Assembly (NCBI GenBank): GCA_019775845.1
Contig: JADQAV010000015.1
Coordinates: forward strand, 186,001-250,000
From: Myrmaecium sp. VS I D KN 1
Taxonomy: Eukaryota > Ascomycota > Dothideomycetes > Valsariales > Valsariaceae
DNA: 64,000 bases
Direction: 5' to 3'
In this document: positions 55,085 through 64,000 of the stretch, piece by piece
Numbering within the stretch: the first letter of the stretch is position 1
How the letters are laid out: every line of letters begins with the position of its first letter
Translations under genes and position numbers: made by a program
The notes under the pieces: model-generated
Told to the model about the DNA's origin: nothing
Databases searched by the model: none
The model's input: the letters and a program-made list of their open reading frames with translations, nothing else

Positions 55085-58025
55085 CTAGAACCGGGACTCC
55101 GGCACAGTTCCCTCCAGCACGGCGACCGCACCGACGTTACCCGCATCCGCCGAGCCATTCAGCAGGGCAATCGCCGAGATCACATCAGAGGGGTCAAGCA
55201 GGTGGTAAGCAGCCAGGGTCTGCTTCGAGCTCGCGCCAACGGTGACGGTGAAGAAGTTATCCTGAGGCAGCTTCGAGTTCCGCAGCGCACGAAACATGTC
55301 CTCGTCCGTAAAGTCATCGCCCATGCAGAGCACGAACTCAGGCGGCTCGCCGGGGCCCGGGCCGTACTGCTCGATCAGGTGCTTGGCGATCTCACCCTTG
55401 TTAACGAACCGCGGCCGCACCTCCAGGTTCGCCTTGCCCGTCATCACTTCCACGTCGTACTTCTTGGCGACCGTCGCCTCCAGGTGCTTCTGGCATTCGC
55501 GGGCCTGAAATGCGCCATACTCGGGGTCGGCACGACGGTAGTGCCATGTGAGAGCGATTTTCTTACGCTCGATGAAGGAGCCTGGAGGGTGAGTTTAGTA
55601 TATTATTCGAGGAATTGAGAGGTTCGAGCGCTTCCTTACCTTGCGTCTTATCAGTGTAGTGCTGGAAGATGTTGAGAACCTCCTGTTGCCAGGACATGTC
55701 CGTCTTCTCTGTCAGGTTGATCCACTCGTCATCGCGCGGATGGCGCATGAAGCTGCCGTGCTCGGCGCTGAGGCCGAGTTCAGAAATGTGGCCCATCCAT
55801 TCATCCAAGAACGCCTGGTCACGGCCGCTGATGATCCAAACAGCGTTGGCCGGATCCGACGCCAAGGTCTTCAGGGTACGGATCACACGGTCGGAGGGAA
55901 TGGCGGACTGTGGGTCCTTGACGATCGGCGTGAGAGTTCCATCATAATCAAACATGAACAGACGCTTCTTAGCTTTCTTGTACTGCGCCAGCAGCTTGAC
56001 CTTATCAAGCGCAGGGGTTGCAAACGACTGGTCAAATGAGGACAAGTTCGTCATCAATCGCCGGAGATAGCTATTGGTCCAGGACTGCACGTTGTTGTTG
56101 ACAACGTGAGCATACATCTTCTCATGCGCGGCTTTCCGCTCGTCCTCCGGCATGCTCAGGGCCCTATCAATTGCATCTGCTACACCACCAAGATCCCAAG
56201 GATTGACGTGGATCGCGCTACCAAGAGAGCCAGCAGTACCTGAAAATTCGGACAAAATCAACGGTCCATGGCTGTCCTTCTGACAGATTACATATTCCAA
56301 GCTGGTCGTGTTCACACCGTCTCGTACGCTCGTGATGAGACCCACGTCAGCCACACGGAGCAGAGCGAAATATTCTTCTCTCGCAAGATACTGGGGGAAG
56401 TGCTGGACAGGCACAAAGCTGAGCGAGCCGTATGTACCGTTGATCTTGGCCACCAAATCCGAGATCTTGTTGACGAATTTGGTGTCAGCATCATCCGGAG
56501 CCACCGTCTGCGGGTTCGGGCTGGTGATCTGGATGAGGACGACCTTGTCCTGCCATTCCGGATACCGTTCCAGGAAGAGTTCGAAAGCTTGAAGTTTCTG
56601 AACAACCCCACGGACTGCATCCAAGCGATCACGGCCCACAATGATCTTTTTTCCTGCGTATAGCTCGCGGATGCCCTTGATCTTCTCTTCAATAGCCGGA
56701 TCCGTGAACGCTGTCCGCTGCGTGACCGTCGCATTGATACCAATAGGGAAAACGTCGACCGCAACATGCGCGCCGTAAGCGTCTACGCCGGCTGACGAAG
56801 AATCGAAGCCGAGAATGCGAGTGCAGCAAGAAGAGAAATGACGGGAGTAGCTGTAGGACTGGAAGCCAATCATGTTCGCGCCGAGAATGCCCTCGAGAAT
56901 CTCTTTTCTGCGGCTTAAGCACCGGTAGAATTCGCTGCTGGGGAACGGAATGTGAAGGAAGAATCCAATGTAAATATTCGGAACGCGCTGGCGCAGCAGA
57001 TTAGGAAGGAGCATCAGGTAATAATCATGGATGATGACGATGTCTCCAGGCTTGTAGATTTCTAGAATGCGGTCGGCAAACATCTTGTTCAGACGATAAT
57101 AATCGGCCCAAGTCTGTCTCGCGGACCTGCCGTCGGTGGGCTCGTTCTGCTTGTAATGGAAGAGGGTATACAACTCATGCTCTGCGTATCGCCTCCATCG
57201 GGACTGATCCTTCATGACGAGGACGTCATCCTGCTCATCATGCTCATCGGGAAGCCAAACGGGAACGATCTTGCCGCCGTGGTCGCGACCAAGCTGCCTT
57301 TCCAACCGTTGCCTGTCCTCTTTGTTGATCCTCAAGCCTTCGGACCCGGGGGGCTGCTCAGGCTGCGCGTCTGGGTTCACAGGAATGGGCGCCGAAGCCT
57401 TGTTCAGCGGATGGCTTCCGGCGGAGGAATTCAGCGGGCCGTCGCCTCGTCGAGCGACGGGAAGTTCCCTAATCTCACCCGTCCAGCCAACCAGAGTATG
57501 GTTCCACGGCGAGGACGACGAAGCGAGGTAAGAGAAGGAGTCGAACAGAGCAGAAGTGCCCCGACGAGACTTCAACTCCCAGTCCTGTCCAGGAGCATGT
57601 CCTACATTGTATGGGATGGCGAACGTGGCGCTAATGAGGCCGCCGCTCAAATTGAGATTGGGATGAGCCGCTCTCGGATCGACGTCGGCCAAGTCGTGTT
57701 TCTGGTTCGGGTCGGGTTGCGCGCTGAGACGGCGCAGGAGGTCGTCGCCACTTTGCGAGCCTGCCGCTCCCAAAGATGATGATTTCGCACCGTTGCCGTT
57801 CTCGGGGAAGTAGGAGTTCGCGTTCCAACGCGGACCGGGCGTGACGGTGGTAGGGTCGAAGGGCAGATTCGGATGCGGTTGCTCCTCGCCAGGCGGACGG
57901 TTGTAGGCCGACTCCCCGCTTGGATGCACGCCGGGGGTGACCGGAATATTGACATTGGGCGAGTCGAGAGCGGGGTTGGTCGTCAGTTGACGGCCAGCTG
58001 GGGGTGGTCTCGAAGGAGCAGACAT
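55085..58025 (-). CDS. orlA: Trehalose-6-phosphate phosphatase (OrlA/Tps2 type)
   Basis: Two exons on the minus strand, 55640-58025 and 55085-55581, encode 960 aa. The first 130 residues are Pro/Ser/Asn-rich and low in order. A glycosyltransferase-20-like domain follows (about 140-640: ISATFAIPYNVG, VIIHDYYLMLLPNLLRQR, FFLHIPFPSSEFYR, NTTSLEYVICQ). A HAD-type phosphatase domain starts at FDYDGTLTPI near 690, whose first Asp is the nucleophile, and includes WIISGRDQ and, in exon 2, CMGDDFTDEDMF. The two-domain form with an active phosphatase half is the Tps2/OrlA type, which makes trehalose from trehalose-6-P and is needed for heat tolerance and wall integrity. Its partner synthase is not in the window. 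Confidence 0.95.
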
Positions 58026-59874
58026 GGCGAGACGCTTTTCGCAAGCGTGGAAGCGCGATAGAGTGGATATAGAAGGGAGTCGAAGGTGGAGGAGGAGAAA
58101 AGAAGATGAAGGCGCGAGGAGCGGCTGGTGAGAATGAGGAGGAGGATAAGGGAGCGAGGGAGCGAGGGAGTGGGTGAGTGAGCGGGTGAGTGGATGAACG
58201 GGTAGGAGGGAGTTGAATACAGGATGTATTCAGGTGAGCGGACAGGCGGCAGGCAGGAAAGTGGACAGACGGTGGGTAGACAGGGAGGGCGGAGGACTCT
58301 TTTTATGACGGCACCGGCGATGGGCTTGGTGGTCCACGGGTGCTGCTGCTCGACCGCCGGGACGGGAGGAGCTCACCTCTCTTCCACTCCGGACGGGCTT
58401 AGGGCGGCCGTGGGTGGGTTGGAGGGGTGGAGGGGTGGAGAACCTGAGGTCAGCATCTATCCACCTTTAGGGTATCCTACACCGTCTGTACCGCGGTTTA
58501 GGGGGGTCGTCCGTTGGTAACTTACGAGGGAGGGGAGTCTTGGCCGCAGAGCAGCTCGTCCCACGTCACCGTGAGCGAATTGGGTGGGGTTGCCAAACAC
58601 CACGCGAGGCTGCCCGAGCACTTCACTCCCCTCTCCGTGACACTCGAACACTCGCACATCCACTTCTCTCCCCCGTCGTCGATGAAGGAGGGGAGTAGTT
58701 CAAGAGAGTATGGAGTAAGCATATCGCTTTCATACATGATTGGATATCGTGCACCCATCACCAATTACACTCACTGCAACAATACCGCCTGTATAGGCAT
58801 TTTTCTATAGTGAGATATCCCTCACGGTTCCTAGGAGTACTGTGTTCAATAAGTTAAGGTTAGGGAACAGGATGCGGTGCTCTTTGGCCGGAGGGTGGTG
58901 CGGCGTTACTTGTCCAGGTACCTTACCTGAGTGCACACTCCCAACTCCCAGCAGAGTCGTGTATAAGGATAGATAATTCATGTACAGTATAGTATATACA
59001 CAGACCGAGTATAGACGCGTCTAGAACCTCTATAAAACTCAACTCATCCGCAAGGACGTTTACCAATGCATCGATGCCATCCTCGCGCGCCCCCTTTTCC
59101 TCATCCATTGTTGTGAAATGTTGTTGCTGTAAGGTTAGGAGAATGTTGTGATTACATAGTAGTTCCCTGGCGATTTTAATTCCCTCGTGGTTGCGCCGAC
59201 GACTGTGGTTCGATGACGGCCGATGGCTGGCAGCACTCCGCACTCCATCTTCGATGCTCTTCTCCGCCTTACCTACACCCTCTCTCCCACTCTCTTCCTT
59301 TCGCTTCCCCCCTTTCCCCCATTCCCCCTTGCCCTTGCACCCCCACCGCACCTCCATCCATATTCCCGCAAGGCCGAATGGGTGTTGCTGCTGTTGTATA
59401 CAAGCAGGCGATAAATAATACTGCTGGGGAGGTTCTGCATTGCAGCCCAAGGGGCAGCGCTCCCAAGTTTCTTTCTCTCCTTCCCCCCCTTTGGAACGGA
59501 CGCGGTGGGATTCAGTTCAGAGGAAAAGCGTCCATGTTCCTTCCCCATTCACATGCGGTGTCTTCAGGGGGACTGTGCACCGCTTGGGAAGTCGCTCGAC
59601 CGCGGTCTGGCTCCCTTCTGCTGCGCTTCGGGCAGGATGCGGCCACGTTGACTGCCTGAGGTTTCCTATTGCCTCGTTGCCTTATTATCATGCTGCCTTG
59701 TTGCCCTGTCGCCTTATCGCCTTGGCCCTCGGAGAAAAGATGTCTGAACAGTGGAGTGCCTCGTTGCCTCAGGTTCTTCGGTCTACTCAACCTCCAGCTT
59801 TGCGGTCTTCCGGTCTCATCTGGGCGAATTGACAGTGCGCCAGCGACAGATCACCACACTGCCATTCACCCCCG
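58026..59874. promoter_or_regulatory. Divergent region between orlA and the nucleotidyltransferase gene
   Basis: About 1.85 kb without a supported gene. The left part is G-rich on the plus strand (repeats of GAGTGGGTGAGTGAGCG type around 58150-58200). Around 59655-59730 the words TTGCC and GCCTT recur at short spacing. Open frames of up to 175 codons lack motifs. Confidence 0.35.
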
Positions 59875-62208
59875 ATGCGCCACTTTCACAGCGGGCTCTG
59901 CCTCGCGCGCGACGCATACCGACCCTCGGTCGCCCTCCGCGGCCTGTTCGCCGACCCCAGTCGGGGCGTCATTCGGCGTGCTGGGCGGCGGCACTTTGCC
60001 TTGACCGCACGGTTGACGCAGTCCTCCGACAACGACGACAAGAGCACAAAGCCGGACTACTCGCGAGCGAACGACCGGCATGCCGGTGACATCTACCCGG
60101 ACGACCTCGCGGCCACGCTGGAGGCTCACCGCGAATCCAACGCCGCATCCGTCATTCGGAAGCAATTGCACCCTCGTGAAGAAGATGAAGAGGCTGCGCA
60201 GGTCGTCATACAGCAGCAAAAGCCGACTCCGGTGAAGCAAGATAAACCTCGCAAGAACGTGAAGGAGTCCAAAAACCTGAAGAAGCAAAAAAACGTGAAG
60301 GAGTCCAAAGACGTGAAGGAGTCCGAATCCCCAGGCCAGAAGAAGAAGGCATACAAAGGCAAGAATGGCAAACAAGACAAGGTCGTGAAGAAGCCAGTGA
60401 CTATGGAGCCGGAGTTCACCTTCCTCCAACTCCTGGCCATGGGACGCAAGCAGGGCGACTCGATGGCGAAGCTCCCTGCCTCCGTGAAGCGGCGTGTCCT
60501 CGCGGGCAAGAAAATCAAGGGCATGGGCTATTTGACCGCGCCAATCGAATATGACGGTCAGATCGTGCTGCCTTACATCCCGTCCACAATACCGGATCGG
60601 CAACTGCCATGGCTGGCCGGGCTGGATCTGGCGAAGATGCCTCCACACGAGAGGTGCGCTCGTCCCGTCCCGCTTGTTGAACGCCCAGCGCGAACGCATG
60701 CTAACCTTCACCTCACCCCAGGCTGACTGCTGAGATCCGCGCTTTCAACGACTACCTCCAACCGTCGGAGACCGAGAAGCTCGCCCGAGACTATGTGACC
60801 CACGAGTTCGAAGCCATCGCCAAGTCCCTGATCCCTCCAAGTTACGAGATCGAGCTGTTCGGCTCCTCCCGCACCGGCCTGTCCCAGGCCACATCCGACG
60901 TCGACGTCCGCGTCTTCAAACGGGTCTGGGAATCCGATGCCAAACAGGCTCCCCGCTTCAGCATCCGCAAGCACATGAGCCAATTCCTGGAGAACTTGGT
61001 GGTGCAGTTCCGGAGTGTCGGACCGTACACCCTCGTCAACATGCGACACGCCCGTTACCCGCTCATCACCATGCAACACCGCGGCTCGGGGATCGACATT
61101 CAGTTCGTGTCATCTAACGACACCGCCCTCTCCCGGGAATACATGGCCAGGTACATGCAAGAATACCCCGGTCTCCGGGAGGTCTTCGCCGTCCTGAAGA
61201 CCCTCCACGAAGTCCGCGGCCTGCAGGACGTCTTCCGCGGCGGCATGGGCTCCTACGCCCTCTTCATGATGGTCGCCGGCTGCTTCCGCATCACCCCGGA
61301 CATTCAGCGCATGGACCTGGGCCAGAAGCTCGTCCACTTCTTCCGCTTCTGGTCCGAGTTCGACTACTACAAGCAGGGTCTCTCCCTCGAGCCGCCGGAG
61401 TTCTATCCCAAGGGATCCAAAAAGGTCATGACCAAATCAGCTCAAGAAAAAATGGATGCTGTATGTCTTTTCCGCCGTCTCCCCCCTTTTCCGTTCCCTC
61501 TCCCTCCTCATCTTCTCCCCGCTCGATCGCTAACCCAACCTCCGACAGGTGCACGCGGCCCAGCGCGCCCTCGGCCTGACCGTGTCCCAGCAACCCTACC
61601 TGCTCTCCCTCCAGGACCCCGCCGACCCGCTCAACGACCTCGGCCGGAAGACGTACGCGATCAAGCACTTCCAAGAGACCTACCGGGCCATCCTCTCCGA
61701 CCTCGAAACCGACCTGCGCATCAACCGACCGGGTTCCTTCCTCCAGCCGCTCGTCGCCGGCGCCTTCGAGTCTCAGAGCACGTACCGTCGTCGCCTGGAG
61801 GAGTTCGGCGACCGCGTCCGTCGCGAGGATCTGATGACCCAGCTGGACAGCCAGATTGAGAAAATGCGCGAGGAGAGCCGGCAGAGGTGGGAGAGGATAA
61901 GGGAGGCGGCGGAGCGTTTTGGGGAGGTGCGTAGGCAGGCGCTGGAGCAGGAGCTGGCGGAGGAGCAGGAGCAAGAACAAGAGCAGGACGGACTCACGAA
62001 CAGCGATGCGGGGCAAAATTCCGAGGCCGATAGCGGCAGAGAGACGGCTAGTGCAGAAGACGGAGAGGCAAGCACGAGAGAAGAGCTGGTGGCGCAGGAG
62101 GAACAGCAGTCGGTGACGGAGGAGGAGGTCCAGGAGGTCCAGGAGGCTCAGGAGGCTCAGGAGGTCCAACCCGCACAAGCAGCCACAGACCGCAACAGCA
62201 CCGTGTAA
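59875..62208 (+). CDS. Mitochondrial-type poly(A) polymerase-like nucleotidyltransferase
   Basis: Three exons (59875-60653, 60722-61460, 61549-62208) encode 725 aa. The N-terminus is rich in Arg/Ala/Leu without acidic residues (VALRGLFADPSRGVIRRAGR), a likely mitochondrial targeting signal. A Lys-rich spacer with repeated KNVKESK units lies at about 120-160. The polymerase-beta-like core starts near 300: IELFGSSRTGLSQ followed by SDVDVRV holds the GS and D-x-D metal site. PLITMQHRGSGIDIQF gives the third acidic position, and YALFMMVAGCF lies in the PAP-associated region. The tail is Glu/Gln-rich. The family adds nucleotides to RNA 3' ends. A mitochondrial mRNA or tRNA substrate is inference. 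Trf4-type nuclear polymerases are an alternative, less likely given the N-terminus. Confidence 0.85.
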
Positions 62209-62587
62209 GATATAGGTAGTAGGTAGGTAGTACTTATGTCCATGGGATAGTAAAGTACAGTAGTAGGTACTAGATGCCATCGATCTCACCTCACACCTAA
62301 AAATGGTTTCTCGGATACGTGGATGGATGGATGGTTGGAGGGAGGGTGTGGTGCTGTCTCAAACTGGGAAAAAATTTATGTTGTTTCGTACCTTGTTTTA
62401 CTACATACTTCATATACAGGCATGCAATTATTAACATAGGTATAGTGTTTTGGATGGAGACTCGTGCTATGACCTTTGCTTATATCATTCGTGCTTGGTG
62501 CAGTATAGGCCAGCTTATGCCTGCCTGTACTGAGTAAGTAGCTTCCCATAGCGGTACCCATCCCATTCCATCTGAGATACTAAATAC

Positions 62588-62668
62588 CTCCCTCGCTCCC
62601 TTCCTCCCTCCCTTCCTCCCTTCCTCCATCCCTCCCTTCCTCCCTTCCTTCCTCCCTCCCTCCCTCCC
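62588..62668 (+). repeat. Polypyrimidine tract
   Basis: About 80 nt of nearly pure C/T built of TTCC and TCCC units, interrupted once by G and once by A. Confidence 0.7.
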
Positions 62669-63061
62669 GAACTCTCCTCTCAGCTCGCCGTACCTCACTT
62701 TATTCTACCCTACCCTACCTTGACCTCCATCTTACTCTATACAAGGTACAGTAGGTAGGTGTAGTAGGTATAGTAGGCAGGCATATCTGCACCGTACACT
62801 ACCCTACCCTATGAGATTATAGGTAGGAGGGCGCGAGAAACAAGGCAGGAGAAGGCAGGGAAAGACAGGAAAGGAAAGAGGAGGGATGGACGAGGAAGGA
62901 ACCCCCCTAGGGTCTTTAAGCCATGGCGCCTTCTATAACGGGATGATACAGTGCGCTACAGTAAGATACTAATGTATACTACTAGTACTATATACTACTG
63001 CACTTACCTTTCTCACCCCTCTAGCACAGGGTAAAGGAAGAGAAGGAGGAGGAAGGTGTAC

Positions 63062-63088
63062 ACTATACTATACTATACTATACTATAC
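63062..63088 (+). repeat. (CTATA)n pentanucleotide repeat
   Basis: Five tandem CTATA units in an AT-rich stretch with further TACTA words on both sides. Confidence 0.75.
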
Positions 63089-63774
63089 CACCACATACCG
63101 CATTACACCGCACCGGGCCGCACTCTACTGCATAGTATACCATACCATTTCACGGCATACCACGCTGAAGAGCAAGGTCGAAAGAGGGATTTACTCATGA
63201 CGTAGTTTTAAAGGATTAGTAGTAAGGTAGGGCATCTACTCCGTTCGAAAGAGAAGGAGGAAACAGAGGCCAGAGGAAAGGAAGGAAAAAGGAAAAATAT
63301 CATGGGCACATGATTTCTTATATGCAAGCAAACAAGCTCATGTTTCTTTCTCATCCAGAGAGTAGGAGAGTGATTAAGAGAGGGGAGAGAAAGAGCAAAC
63401 TGTGGACCTGGAACTGGAAAACAATGCAAAGCCGTCTCAAATCGAGACCCAAGAATCTCCAAAAAAGCAGGAGGCAAGGATAAAGTAGTAAGTATGAAAA
63501 AGGCCATTATGGTCCTCTCTTCATGATCATCATTTCTGGTACTCATGAAAGTGTTCAGTTGGGTGGCAAGCCGGGGAGAAGAACGCTCTCGCTTTCTTTC
63601 TAGAAAAAAAGTCTGCTGTGGCGGGTTTCTACAAACCAACCCCTTCCCCGAAATTCCCCATCGCTAGTGAACTTGCTTCCCCGAAGAACATGACCATGTG
63701 AAAGAAGAGAGAGAGAAAGAAGAGAAAAGATATCGGAGAATAAACCCCCCTTCGGTCTTGCCCCTCTCACGGTA

Positions 63775-64000
<226 letters not shown>

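Larger units (their letters stand above)
62209..63774. other. Convergent region rich in simple repeats
   Basis: 3' flanks of the nucleotidyltransferase and E2 genes. Contains a polypyrimidine tract of CCTT/CCCT units at 62588-62668, a (CTATA)n repeat at about 63062-63088, and many TAGGTAG/TACTA words. No gene is supported. Confidence 0.45.

Overview
The window is nuclear DNA of a filamentous ascomycete, most likely of the Eurotiales (Aspergillus/Penicillium/Monascus-like). The evidence is many short introns of about 50-60 nt with GTRNGT donors, CTAAC-type branch points and YAG acceptors, a hexokinase whose first residues match the Aspergillus hxkA type, a ribosomal protein gene whose start codon is split by an intron, CT-rich tracts before start codons, and Pezizomycotina-specific families (a fungal 6-TM/DUF2421 membrane protein, an Ayg1-type hydrolase, a cytochrome b5-fused sphingolipid desaturase). 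I see no LTR, viral or CRISPR structure, and no convincing tRNA or rRNA gene. Functions are read from motifs and family knowledge. No database search was run.

Layout, left to right: KXD1-like BLOC-1 subunit (+); small unknown protein (-); large fungal 6-TM/DUF2421 membrane protein (+) with an in-frame TAG near its N-terminus; 60S ribosomal protein eL19 (+); SPT3 (SAGA subunit, -); DPH5 diphthine synthase (+); hexokinase (-); F-box-like unknown protein (+); Ayg1-type alpha/beta hydrolase (+); a 3.3 kb gene-free stretch; Wee1-type kinase (+); VAC7 (+); DHX29/Ucp12-like DEAH helicase (-); GCN1 (+); HFI1/ADA1 (SAGA subunit, +); an AT-rich island; cytochrome b5-fused sphingolipid delta-8 desaturase (-); phosphoribomutase-type phosphohexomutase (+); trehalose-6-phosphate phosphatase (-); mitochondrial-type poly(A) polymerase-like nucleotidyltransferase (+); and the 3' end of a UBC4-type E2 enzyme (-) at the right edge.

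Most genes are housekeeping. Three functional themes recur: translation and its control (eL19, DPH5 for the eEF2 diphthamide, GCN1, and a ribosome-associated-type DEAH helicase sharing a divergent promoter with GCN1); SAGA-dependent transcription (SPT3 and HFI1); and sugar phosphate or trehalose metabolism (hexokinase, phosphoribomutase, trehalose phosphatase). Wee1, VAC7 and UBC4 add cell-cycle, vacuole and proteolysis functions.

I found no obviously new multi-gene system. The points most worth a second look are the in-frame stop near the start of the 6-TM/DUF2421 gene; upstream ORFs touching the start codons of GCN1 and VAC7; the split start codon of eL19; SPT3 ending in a two-codon exon; stop-free, frame-preserving introns in WEE1 and GCN1; the orphan Ayg1-type hydrolase; and two conserved-looking proteins of unknown role.
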